This document shows positions 6,836 to 15,074 of a stretch of 42,556 bases of DNA, one piece after another. Position 1 is the first letter of the stretch. Each line of letters starts with the position of its first letter. The DNA comes from a virus, in the IMG/VR virus record IMGVR_UViG_3300021197_001217, positions 1-42,556 of that record; one strand, 5' to 3'. The notes beneath the pieces were generated by a model. It saw nothing but the letters and a program-made list of their open reading frames with translations. It searched no databases and had not been told where the DNA came from. Both the position numbers and the translations under genes were made by a program.

Positions 6836-8211
6836 TTGTTTTTTCCTTTGTATTTGTTGTATTTTGTTAAAAGTAATTTCTTTTGTGCGGAAAGACTCAG
6901 AGGAGCCTTCCCTTGATTGGTGCTTTGTAGCCCGCCTGCAGTTGGCTTATTAACGATTTCTATACTAACATTAGAAGTATCCATCTGCAAATCAAAGATC
7001 AGGCCATCAGGACCATTACGATTTTTAGCAACAAAAATCTTACCAGTATTGTTCTGCTTATCTTCAGCGGTACGAGATAGTGTGATTATCAGATCAGAGA
7101 CAAAGCATTTGTTGAAGGCTTCTGAAATTTGCTCCATCGTAACAACTTCAGCATTTAGGCCAGAACGGTTTGTCTGAGAGGCTGTCCATACAGGGCATTG
7201 AAACTCTGTTGATATACCTCGTAGCTCTTCATAAATACTCTCTAACTCATTTCTTTTCTCTTTTCTGATAGTTACTGGCTTAAGTAGATCCGCATAATCA
7301 ACAATGATCATGCCGGGCTCTATGCCTCTTTTGATAAGACGAGACAGGTGGGCTTTTATTGTATTGGTTGTTGCAGATTTTGTTGGGTATTCCTTGACGA
7401 TCAGAGACCCATCAAGATCCTTAATCTGTTCAAAGATATCATCTTTGTGGTCCATAAGATTTGAAAGCGGGAAACCAGTGATGCAGCTATCGAAACGATT
7501 AGCAACAACAGTGTCTTGAAGCTCAAGTGTGTAGTAAACCACTGTCTTACCCTCCTTGATTCCTTCAGAACCAAGGTGAACAAGAGCCATAGACTTACCT
7601 GCCCCAGTAGGAGCAATAACGACACCAAGCTCGCTTTTACCAAGTCCACCACCACAAATATTATCCATTTTAGGCCAGCCAGTAGTAACTGGTTTTCTAA
7701 ACTTAGGCTTATATCTTTCTTCAAAGTCAGCGATAAAGTCGTGGCCAAAGTTGTTCTCAGAGCCAAGTTTCAAGGCATCGTTGATCACTTTCGAGATCTC
7801 ATCAAAAGATGAAGAACCAAGAAGCTCAACTGACTGTATCATTGCCTCTTTGAGCTTCTGTTTTCTACAGAACTCAAGAGCAGTTTCCTTAATGTATTCT
7901 GTCTCAAATAACTCATGAGTGTGAATACGAGCATAATACTCTCTTACTTGCTTTTTTGTGATCTCGTTTTCATTCTCAAGATCGGTTCTCATGATTGTAA
8001 GCATGGCATCTACTGATGGATGCTTGCCGTACTTGTGCCTGTAGATCATAATCTTTTTTATGAAGACACGAAGATATTCTAATTCTAAGAAACTAGAATC
8101 TAGAACTTCAGTAATCTGATCCGCAAAGGGCCTATCCTCAAAAATGAGTTGCACAAGGCCCTCTTGGAAGGTCTTACCAAACCTTCCAAAGTCCGCTTTT
8201 TTCGCTAGCAT
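6832..8211 (-). CDS. Replicative DnaB-like helicase
   Basis: This 459-residue RecA-fold hexameric helicase unwinds DNA at the phage fork. Walker A is APTGAGKS at 200-207 and Walker B is MIIVDYADLL at 301-310. ASQTNRSG and a C-terminal VAKNRNGPDGLIFDLQ, the arginine/beta-hairpin region typical of DnaB and T4 gp41, follow. The N-terminal 150 residues are helical as in DnaB, with no primase or zinc motif, so primase must come from another gene. The start follows AAGGAGTTAC. It heads an operon with nrdJ and downstream genes. Confidence 0.93.
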   Translation of the reverse strand: MLAKKADFGRFGKTFQEGLVQLIFEDRPFADQITEVLDSSFLELEYLRVFIKKIMIYRHKYGKHPSVDAMLTIMRTDLENENEITKKQVREYYARIHTHELFETEYIKETALEFCRKQKLKEAMIQSVELLGSSSFDEISKVINDALKLGSENNFGHDFIADFEERYKPKFRKPVTTGWPKMDNICGGGLGKSELGVVIAPTGAGKSMALVHLGSEGIKEGKTVVYYTLELQDTVVANRFDSCITGFPLSNLMDHKDDIFEQIKDLDGSLIVKEYPTKSATTNTIKAHLSRLIKRGIEPGMIIVDYADLLKPVTIRKEKRNELESIYEELRGISTEFQCPVWTASQTNRSGLNAEVVTMEQISEAFNKCFVSDLIITLSRTAEDKQNNTGKIFVAKNRNGPDGLIFDLQMDTSNVSIEIVNKPTAGGLQSTNQGKAPLSLSAQKKLLLTKYNKYKGKNK

Positions 8212-8237
8212 GTAACTCCTTAGTCATTACAGTAGTA

Positions 8238-8265
8238 AATATAACAGCCCCAACTCAATCGTCAA
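8238..8265 (-). promoter_or_regulatory. Predicted sigma70-type promoter before the helicase operon, inside an inverted repeat
   Basis: TTGACG (8265-8260), 16 bases, then TATATT (8243-8238) followed by TACTAC. A seven-base inverted repeat CCAACTC/GAGTTGG (8250-8256 and 8269-8275) brackets the -35 box and could be an operator or a weak hairpin. Confidence 0.7.
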
Positions 8266-8351
8266 GCGGAGTTGGAATTAATTTTAAGTAGATGATAAAA
8301 GCTAACTTTTTAAGTTAAAATTTGCGCCAGTTTTCAAGTAGGAGTTTCGTT

Positions 8352-9359
8352 CTACTTCATCGACTTAGAGCCACGACACTTCCATTTCTTTCTGGATAGA
8401 TCGTTAGCGCATGGTGGGTTCTTGCACTTCTTGATTTTAGCAGATCTAGCGCAATATGCATCGCCCTTTTTGGTTCCAGGTCGGATTCTATCACCGCCGC
8501 TCTTAGCTTGTCCAGACTGTCCAAAAGAGCGGCACTTACCATTTACTCGTTTTGCAAACCTCTTGCCTTTGGCCGGCTTACAAGCTTTCTTTTTCTTTTC
8601 TTGTAGAGTGCGTTTAGGCACTATTAAGCGACCATCAATCATAAATTCTGGTCTGTATTCAGATCCATTCGAATCAAAATTTTGCCATAGTTCTTTGAAT
8701 TCTTCACTACTCACAGAACCAAATTTTCCTGGTTTTCTTTTCATGTCCATGAGAAAAACGTCATATGGTACCTTATCGCCATGGTATATCTCCATAAGTC
8801 TATTACCAACAAGAGCAAAGATATCTTCATTGGATAGTTCACCTCTTTTCCTCATCAATATGATATCAGGAGAATTCATATCGATAACTTCCTCAAGAGC
8901 AATATTCAGTTCTTCTTTAATAATTTGTTTTAAATGTTGTTTAGTAAGTTTCATTTTATTTCCCTCGAAATAAGTAGTCAGTGCTTCAACAACAGTAGGA
9001 ACAAAACTATACCTTCTTAGCTCATCTTTGCTCGCCCAAACCATCTGATCATTTTCTAAAATTCCATGTGTTTCTTTAAGTTCTGGCGTTCCAGACCAAT
9101 CCCTGCAAACAAAGAAAGCAACAGCCCAACCCTCACCAGAATCAATAACTTTTAGTTTTTTAATCTTGTGTAGTTTAATTCCAACTTCTTCATAGGCTTC
9201 TCTTGAGCCGGCCTGTTCCGGTGTTTCACCAGGATCAATAACACCCCCAGGAAGAGACCACTTTCCAGGCTCCCAAGGGGCAGCTTTCCCCCTTCTTAAG
9301 AGAAGTACTTGTTTTTGGTCATTTAAAACAATGACAGCAGAAGTGCTTATATTAGACAT
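8352..9359 (-). CDS. Nudix hydrolase fused to an IKEEL-helix protein with a Cys/Lys-rich C-terminal domain
   Basis: This gene encodes 335 residues. Residues 1-130 are a Nudix hydrolase with a perfect Nudix box (G-x5-E-x7-REAYEE-x-GI, residues 39-61), expected to hydrolyse a nucleoside diphosphate derivative. From residue 136 a different protein begins, MKLTKQHLKQIIKEEL. It continues to a basic, cysteine-containing C-terminus (GDAYCARSAKI...LSRKKWKCRGSKSMK). An in-frame ATG at 8954 has its own GAGGGAAATAAA ribosome-binding site, so the second half may also be made alone. The downstream domain resembles the C-terminal parts of the two neighbouring proteins at 9360-10328 and 11313-11621. Confidence 0.85.
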   Translation of the reverse strand: MSNISTSAVIVLNDQKQVLLLRRGKAAPWEPGKWSLPGGVIDPGETPEQAGSREAYEEVGIKLHKIKKLKVIDSGEGWAVAFFVCRDWSGTPELKETHGILENDQMVWASKDELRRYSFVPTVVEALTTYFEGNKMKLTKQHLKQIIKEELNIALEEVIDMNSPDIILMRKRGELSNEDIFALVGNRLMEIYHGDKVPYDVFLMDMKRKPGKFGSVSSEEFKELWQNFDSNGSEYRPEFMIDGRLIVPKRTLQEKKKKACKPAKGKRFAKRVNGKCRSFGQSGQAKSGGDRIRPGTKKGDAYCARSAKIKKCKNPPCANDLSRKKWKCRGSKSMK

Positions 9360-10328
9360 TTATTCTTTCTTCTTGTTGGCAGACTTCTTGCCCCAAGACT
9401 TTCCTTTGCCTCTTTCCTTGCAAGCTCCAGGCGTTGGTCTACATGCCGGATACTTCTTTCTGCCTTCTCCAGAGGAGCGACCACAGGATTTGTAGCCACC
9501 CTTACCATCAGGAGCATTACAGTCTACCCAGCCTTTCTTCTTGCCCTTAGCACCTTTACGACCAAACCAGTCTCTTAAAGAGGATTCTTTACTTGATTCA
9601 GTTCCTGCTTTCTTTTTTTTTTCATCAAGAACGACTTCAAGTTCTTCTCTGATAACCTGTCTTATATAACTGGGTGAGAATTCTTTCTGAATTGACTCAT
9701 AGTAGCGATTACTGTTGTGACTTCGTTGTCTACTCTTTATTGTACTTCTTATAAAAGTAATTATTCCTCTCGGTAGACCTATCTGAGTAACTACAGGTCC
9801 ATAGATATCTTCGTAATGATTTAAAACTTTATAAAGAGTGTCGGTTGAGATACTTGGATTCTTAATAACTACATAAACCAACTCATTGTATCCATCTCCT
9901 TGAAATAAGCCTCGGTCAATCGAAAGAATGTCACGTAAAAGACTATCAGGGTTATCACGTCTATAGGCGATAGATTTTAAAGTATCAACATCCTGAATTG
10001 AGAGCATTCCATGCCATTTTTTTGGCCCTGTCACAATCTGTTCTAAAGCATCTCTAAGTAACTCAGTTGTCGTATTTCGATTTAAAATCGCACTATTTCG
10101 ATATGTTTTGTCTTGAAGATATATTTTTATTAATTTAATGTCGCTAGTGGTATGCGCAATATGAAGATTTTGTTTAATAGTGTCAAATTCATCTTTACCT
10201 CTATAAAGAGAGGTGGAACGAGCAGGATCTTTTAGTGTAGAATCAAAAGAGGTGGATTGTGCTCTTGGATTGGCGACAACATCTCTTAACCTGTTATGTA
10301 TACTTTCGTTTTTTTTACTTCTATTCAT
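9360..10328 (-). CDS. Unknown protein with IREEL helix and Cys-rich basic C-terminal domain
   Basis: This gene encodes 322 residues. Residues 1-210 are helical and contain segments such as RRDNPDSLLRDIL and NPSISTDTLYKVL, which look like short helical repeats. An amphipathic helix YIRQVIREELEVVLDEKKKK follows at about 218-237. The last 80 residues are Lys/Gly-rich with paired cysteines (WVDCNAPDG, YKSCGR, YPACRPTPGACKERG). The same Cys pattern recurs in many large marine phages and algal viruses as I recall it, but I cannot name the family with certainty. The helix is encoded by DNA nearly identical to the end of the gene at 11313-11621. A possible role is DNA binding or an internal virion protein; both are inference. 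Confidence 0.75.
   Translation of the reverse strand: MNRSKKNESIHNRLRDVVANPRAQSTSFDSTLKDPARSTSLYRGKDEFDTIKQNLHIAHTTSDIKLIKIYLQDKTYRNSAILNRNTTTELLRDALEQIVTGPKKWHGMLSIQDVDTLKSIAYRRDNPDSLLRDILSIDRGLFQGDGYNELVYVVIKNPSISTDTLYKVLNHYEDIYGPVVTQIGLPRGIITFIRSTIKSRQRSHNSNRYYESIQKEFSPSYIRQVIREELEVVLDEKKKKAGTESSKESSLRDWFGRKGAKGKKKGWVDCNAPDGKGGYKSCGRSSGEGRKKYPACRPTPGACKERGKGKSWGKKSANKKKE
9613..9668 (-). repeat. Direct repeat copy 1 (encodes the IREEL helix)
   Basis: Together with 11317-11372 this is a 56-base direct repeat with three visible mismatches and an identical run of ten A residues (minus strand). It encodes the helix VIREELEVVLDEKK in both genes. Confidence 0.85.
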
Positions 10329-11307
10329 ATTTTATCCCCCAACGACTAAAAGCAAGCTTGGCATATGGATAGCTTACAAAATTTATTTTGGCTAATTCTT
10401 GAATAATATCTATAGGCGTTTTATCATTTTCAACCATGGCCATATAAACAAAAGTATGATCATGAGGATTATCCATACGCTTGTAAATAGAATACAGTTT
10501 TCTTATTAAAGCAGAAGTAATGTGAAAATTCTTAATTAATTGAACAACTATGAACTGGATTTTCTGTTCACCAAATCTTGCTACTTTTATCTGTTTTATG
10601 ATCTCTAATATCTCTTTAGTAGAAGAAGCAAACTGTGCCTGATCAGCCAGATCATATTTTGTTGAAGATTCTTGTTTACTACGTCCTAAAATTGAAGATA
10701 TGATAGGCGAGTATTGACTACCAAGAATATCAATTAACTTTTCTTTAGAAAGGTTATTATTTACAGCATCTACAGTTCTTCCTTTGTCGTACATAACAGT
10801 GTCGTCCCAAAAAACCGATATTGCTATCTTATCTTCGGGGTTTTTTCTTGGATTGCCATTTTTTCTTAAAAGATAAAAAAGAGTTATACCATCTTCTAAT
10901 GTCATTTCTTCAAAATGGTTCCTTGCATCCTTAGTTATAGTGGTAGTACACCACTTTGTGTTTTTTCCAAGTTTGCAAGACGAAGCGAAAGAATCAGGTC
11001 GATAAACTAGCCATTCTCCAAATTTACCAATAAAAGTAGGATCATCTGGTTCTTTCATTTTTAACAAAACGTTCTCTAAGTCTTTAATGCTCGAATAGCT
11101 ATTAATATCAGTAGAGAGACCTTTTTGTTTTAATTTTTGTTTTAAGCTAAGGAAGGTTTTAATAGTTTTAATAGTTTTTGATGATGCGGCTGTATTTGTT
11201 TTATTGTTTAGCCAATTCAGATAAACAGGATTCTCTATACCATTCAAGAAGAAAAAAGATAACTTAGGATTTTTTCTTAATAAATCAGAGGTTTTACCTT
11301 CGAACAC
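10321..11307 (-). CDS. Unknown phage protein with GKNTKWCT motif
   Basis: This gene encodes 328 residues, with a GTG start at 11307 five bases after the preceding gene and no good ribosome-binding site. The central part reads SCKLGKNTKWCTT...F...DGITLFYLLRK, followed by EDKIAISVFWDD. I recall this Cys-Lys-x-G-x-x-T-x-W-C-T arrangement from uncharacterised proteins of large tailed phages, but not a function. The C-terminal third has short helical repeats (DPH...AMVENDKTPIDIIQELA) similar to those in the 9360-10328 protein. It ends in an eight-base overlap with that gene. It is probably part of the same accessory module. Confidence 0.7.
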   Translation of the reverse strand: MFEGKTSDLLRKNPKLSFFFLNGIENPVYLNWLNNKTNTAASSKTIKTIKTFLSLKQKLKQKGLSTDINSYSSIKDLENVLLKMKEPDDPTFIGKFGEWLVYRPDSFASSCKLGKNTKWCTTTITKDARNHFEEMTLEDGITLFYLLRKNGNPRKNPEDKIAISVFWDDTVMYDKGRTVDAVNNNLSKEKLIDILGSQYSPIISSILGRSKQESSTKYDLADQAQFASSTKEILEIIKQIKVARFGEQKIQFIVVQLIKNFHITSALIRKLYSIYKRMDNPHDHTFVYMAMVENDKTPIDIIQELAKINFVSYPYAKLAFSRWGIKYE

Positions 11308-11312
11308 AAAAG

Positions 11313-11621
11313 TTAATTTTTTTTTTCATCAAGAACGACTTCAAGCTCTTCTCTGATAACTTGTCTTACATAATCTAGGTTTTCATTCTTCTTATTAGAC
11401 TTGTTGCCCCAGTTGGCGGCACCAACCTTACGACACTTGACGAGAGCACCAGAAGCATAAGCAGAAGGCCACACTTTATAGCGAGACTTTACCTTGTTGT
11501 AGCAAGCATCTTTCTTGCCACCCTTCTTCTTCTTTTTCTTTTTCTTCTTACGCTTCTTTTCGTCTAAGTCTTCAATGACCTCAAGCAAGGCTTCAGAGAT
11601 TTCATCATATAAGTCTTTCAT
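11313..11621 (-). CDS. Poly-lysine, WPSAYASGALVKCR-type small protein with IREEL tail
   Basis: This gene encodes 102 residues. An acidic N-terminal helix (MKDLYDEISEALLEVIEDL) is followed by a run of lysines (residues 22-33). A compact domain ACYNKVKSRYKVWPSAYASG then ALVKCRKVGAANWGN comes next, and the end is an amphipathic helix YVRQVIREELEVVLDEKK. The WPSAYASG domain is one I remember from cyanophages and giant viruses, with no established activity. High basic charge suggests nucleic acid binding. The gene begins within the last codons of the 1148-residue protein gene (17-base overlap). Confidence 0.75.
   Translation of the reverse strand: MKDLYDEISEALLEVIEDLDEKKRKKKKKKKKKGGKKDACYNKVKSRYKVWPSAYASGALVKCRKVGAANWGNKSNKKNENLDYVRQVIREELEVVLDEKKN
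11317..11372 (-). repeat. Direct repeat copy 2 (encodes the IREEL helix)
   Basis: This is the partner of 9613-9668. Mismatches fall at three positions that are all synonymous or conservative. The ten-base homopolymer at the end is identical. Confidence 0.85.
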
Positions 11622-14600
11622 TTAAAATATTCTCCATTTCAATAATTAGTGAATCTATTTGTTTAAGATTCAGCATTTCGTTAACAGGCGATGATGACGG
11701 AATCTTAAAGTCTATTTTTTTAGGCCCTGGGAGGGGTCTACCTTCTTTTTCGAGTCGTCTTTTCACAAAGTCTGGTGTATGTGGATTTTGATCGTGGAGA
11801 CCAGCACCAAAGATTTGCGATATACCCCTGGCAAGCTCTTGTAAAGACATGTCGGCAAAAACTTTCAAATCTTCTTGAGACATAGATTCGGGGAAAGGAA
11901 CATCCTCCTTATTAGGATTATAAACATCATAGATAGCTTGAAAGCTTGGAAAAAGCCTAGTTTGTCTTCGTGATAAGGTCCTTTGAATTGAGCCAGATCC
12001 CTTATTAATAAGCGTATCTGAAACATCCTCAATTAATTGCTTGGCAAAGCCCTCGACAATGATTTCGTAGTCGAGCCTTAATCTTCTCAAATTGTCATTC
12101 TGTTCTAAGGTGACACCAGTTCCTTGTTTAAGAGTTTTAGTAACTAAAAAGTCTGCTTGTGCATAATTTGTTAATGCTTCAACAAATGCTGCGTCCTTAA
12201 GTTTTTCTTGAATACCGGATACAATCATATCAGATACACCAGCTTTTCTAGTTTGATAAAGTTTATTTGTAACTTCATTAACAACTGTGATGGCAATACT
12301 TTGTAGATTACCCCCCTGTGCGACTTTAAACGGTGTAATAAGCTTTTTGAAGTCTAGATCACTAAGTGTATCGATTTTGATCTTTCCGGCGCTTATCTCT
12401 TCATCAGTGTAGGGCACATTAGTAAGATATTTAACGATAACGGCTGGTATAATAAAGTAACGTATAGTATCATTTTCTTCTTCGGACATTGCTCTCCCGC
12501 CAGCACCCAAGAGAGAAAAACTCTCATAATCGTCTTTTAAATAAAGTTTAAATATATTTATCACATTTTCTCGTGACCTTGCCTCGGAAGACTTAAATTT
12601 TGATATCAAGGTTTTGTAAGCTTCGACCATCATGAACTTAAAACCTTGCCAGAACGCGCCTTCATGCATCACACCAAAAATTATTAGATTGGCAAGCAGT
12701 CTATTTTTAATGAATTTCTCGATGACAACAGAAATTTCTTCGCTGTCAACCTTTTTTTGAGAAATAAAACTATTAAATACCGACTCATACTTTGAATCCA
12801 GCACTCTTTTTACCGACAGTTTGGAAGGAAGCGCAAGATCAGAATAGGTTGGTTGGTTGAAATCATGATTTGTATTATAAATAATATTTTTCTTCATTAT
12901 CAATGATTTAAGTTTAGCCCCAGTCAAACCTCTGTCTGCTCCATGTTTCAAAGTGTTATCAAAAATATTAACTACATCGATAAAAGTGCTATTGAAGAAT
13001 ACCGCCTGAGTTCTCTCGGAGGGATGTATTGTTCCTGAATCTTGTAAATCAGCTACACCCTCAATGCCAAGATATCTCCATATCGTGTTCCACAAAGCTG
13101 GTACTTTTTTAAAGCCAACACCACTGGTGGGGGATCGTCTTTGGGACCTTTCGCCAGCCAAGTTTCTTGTTATGTTCCACAAAAACCCATAAGGACTTTG
13201 ATTTCTTGATTTAGTCATCAAAGAAACAATCTCTTTAGAATTAATTAGCTGTTCAGCGGAGGGATTGTAAAACCTCTCTACCAGGCCATCGTAAACATCT
13301 CTATCGATCTGTTCCCTCGCGACGTGACTCATTCTCGTCTGCAAGGTGTGAAGTGCTTCTCTCTCCTCGGCTGAAAACTCTTCTTCTGAATTGGGCTTCT
13401 TCGTAGATTTTTTTATCATATCAATCAAGATATCATAGTTACCTCTCATAAAGTAATGGAAATCTACTAAGGGCCCCATACTTTTAACAGGCTGGTCAAA
13501 CTCTTCGTCATGATAGAAGGATAAATCCAAGTTGTTAAGGATATTGGAATTTTCAAAAACCTCAAACGGATAACTTAAAATATATTCACTCTCTGTCATT
13601 TTCCTTACTTCTCTGGTTACAGAGACTCTCAACCTGCTGGGGTGGAAGAGGGCTCTACCAAATTTTACGAACATTACAATTTTTTGTACTTCTTTTATAC
13701 TCTTGACATCTTCAGATAAACTGCGTAATTTGGCCAAAAGCTTAGAAAGACTCTGCCACATGACTTGGTGCTTCGGGGGCCCGGCTTCGCCCGAGCCGCT
13801 GCCCACCGCGACCCCGCTGCTTAATTCCTGTTCAACATCATAAACTAGTTCATAGATCGGTGACAGCGCTGGAACGCCTCGCATCACGGCCCGCCGCAGG
13901 TCCATCAAGATGGACTGTTCAAGTGTGTCTGTATAGGCCTTTCTCATACAATAGATGATATGATCTTTAAAGCGTGACTGGAGAGTTTCACCTTCCAGTG
14001 GCTCAGCCATAACAATTTCAGGTTTAAGGTTTTTTTTGACTTGTCTAATAAACTCTAAGAGTTCTGAAATTTCTTCTGGTCGATATTTGCTTGATTTAGG
14101 TTCTATGAAGAGCATAGCTTTTCTAGAATTTTCAATAACACTCAAGACCACACCGTGCATAGCTGTTGTTATATCTGGAATATACACCGAACTACGTGGA
14201 AGGCGGAGTGGGGAGCGGGGAAGTACTTTAACCATTGCTGATAGTAGCCTCAAAGTCCCAGGATCCAGCGAGATGTCGCTTGTGCCTAAGTCTGAGACTA
14301 AATCTTTAAACTTTTTTAAGTCTAACTCATCATTAAGGCCTATTCTAGAATAGCCAGCTTTTTTGGCACTATCAATAATTGTTTCTTTCTCTAGTTTTTG
14401 AACTAAATCTTTGCCAATGAAATAATCTTCTATCTGGGTATTTTTAATTTTTTTTCTTATCGGAGAATCTTTGGAGAATAGCTTATGGACATACATTTTA
14501 AGCTGTTCCCCGCCCTCTTGCCCTAGGATATCATCAATAGGTTGAGATGTGGTCACGCGAAGGCCCGAAGACATGGTCGCGAAGTCATCGATTTCTTCAT

Positions 14601-15051
14601 AATAAGATGGTTTTTGTACCTGAAGTATTTTGCTATAGTCTTTTGGCTTTAGTAGTCCTACAAATGGCGATTTCTGTGCAAACCCATGCCCACCAATCCT
14701 ACCATCAACCAAGGTACGAAATATTTCAGGTGTAAGTGGATAGGTATAAATACCATTAGGGGTATCATAGCGAGATTGTGGATTGACTCCAACTTTTGAC
14801 TGGGGTGGTGATCTTTTTTTACCTTCGCCATCGAGAGGGCTATCTTTTAGCCCTCCCATATCACTAATAAATGTAATGTAATACATTTTACTGGGGTCGT
14901 CGGTAACATACCTTGAGAGCTTTTGTTCTAAGGTTTGTTCTGCCTGTGCATAGTCCTCGGGACTAATCCCTCCTTTCTTTTTCAGCTTCTTGGCCCTCGT
15001 GGCCTCTTCAATTGGAATAGAGTTTAACCAATGATCGATAAAATTTGACAT
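11605..15051 (-). CDS. Very large protein of unknown function (1148 aa), possibly virion-associated
   Basis: The ATG at 15051 follows GGGAGAAAAC; an upstream TTG in frame is rejected. The N-terminus MSNFIDHWLNSIPIEEA is a short amphipathic helix. Residues about 55-150 carry YYITFISDMGG, VGVNPQSRYDTPNGIYTYPL and AQKSPFVGLLK, a pattern I remember from uncharacterised phage proteins. The rest is mainly helical with no enzymatic motif I can recognise. A Gly/Ser linker at about residues 410-427 is encoded by unusually GC-rich DNA (13769-13820). The C-terminus LKQIDSLIIEMENILNERL resembles the helix found in the next genes. Size and neighbours are compatible with an internal head or ejected protein, but this is not shown. 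Confidence 0.8.
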   Translation of the reverse strand: MSNFIDHWLNSIPIEEATRAKKLKKKGGISPEDYAQAEQTLEQKLSRYVTDDPSKMYYITFISDMGGLKDSPLDGEGKKRSPPQSKVGVNPQSRYDTPNGIYTYPLTPEIFRTLVDGRIGGHGFAQKSPFVGLLKPKDYSKILQVQKPSYYEEIDDFATMSSGLRVTTSQPIDDILGQEGGEQLKMYVHKLFSKDSPIRKKIKNTQIEDYFIGKDLVQKLEKETIIDSAKKAGYSRIGLNDELDLKKFKDLVSDLGTSDISLDPGTLRLLSAMVKVLPRSPLRLPRSSVYIPDITTAMHGVVLSVIENSRKAMLFIEPKSSKYRPEEISELLEFIRQVKKNLKPEIVMAEPLEGETLQSRFKDHIIYCMRKAYTDTLEQSILMDLRRAVMRGVPALSPIYELVYDVEQELSSGVAVGSGSGEAGPPKHQVMWQSLSKLLAKLRSLSEDVKSIKEVQKIVMFVKFGRALFHPSRLRVSVTREVRKMTESEYILSYPFEVFENSNILNNLDLSFYHDEEFDQPVKSMGPLVDFHYFMRGNYDILIDMIKKSTKKPNSEEEFSAEEREALHTLQTRMSHVAREQIDRDVYDGLVERFYNPSAEQLINSKEIVSLMTKSRNQSPYGFLWNITRNLAGERSQRRSPTSGVGFKKVPALWNTIWRYLGIEGVADLQDSGTIHPSERTQAVFFNSTFIDVVNIFDNTLKHGADRGLTGAKLKSLIMKKNIIYNTNHDFNQPTYSDLALPSKLSVKRVLDSKYESVFNSFISQKKVDSEEISVVIEKFIKNRLLANLIIFGVMHEGAFWQGFKFMMVEAYKTLISKFKSSEARSRENVINIFKLYLKDDYESFSLLGAGGRAMSEEENDTIRYFIIPAVIVKYLTNVPYTDEEISAGKIKIDTLSDLDFKKLITPFKVAQGGNLQSIAITVVNEVTNKLYQTRKAGVSDMIVSGIQEKLKDAAFVEALTNYAQADFLVTKTLKQGTGVTLEQNDNLRRLRLDYEIIVEGFAKQLIEDVSDTLINKGSGSIQRTLSRRQTRLFPSFQAIYDVYNPNKEDVPFPESMSQEDLKVFADMSLQELARGISQIFGAGLHDQNPHTPDFVKRRLEKEGRPLPGPKKIDFKIPSSSPVNEMLNLKQIDSLIIEMENILNERLI

Positions 15052-15065
15052 GTTTTCTCCCAACC

Positions 15066-15073
15066 TAAATAGT
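15066..15073 (-). promoter_or_regulatory. ACTATTTA octamer before the 1148-aa protein gene
   Basis: ACTATTTA on the minus strand, between the exonuclease stop and the large gene's start, only 14 bases from the ATG. It is the same octamer found before fibre, decoration and neck genes. The short distance weakens a promoter reading here. Confidence 0.25.
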
Positions 15074-15074
15074 T

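Noticed and set aside
8422-8973. Long plus-strand frame (183 codons), and similar plus-strand frames at 17346-17966, 27652-28305 and 39399-39971
   Set aside because: They are antisense to well-supported minus-strand genes, have low-complexity composition mirroring those genes (Ser- or Pro-rich) and lack ribosome-binding sites.
11527-11560. Simple repeat of Lys codons read as a possible microsatellite or CRISPR-like array
   Set aside because: It is an in-frame polylysine stretch of a small basic protein, with no spacer pattern.
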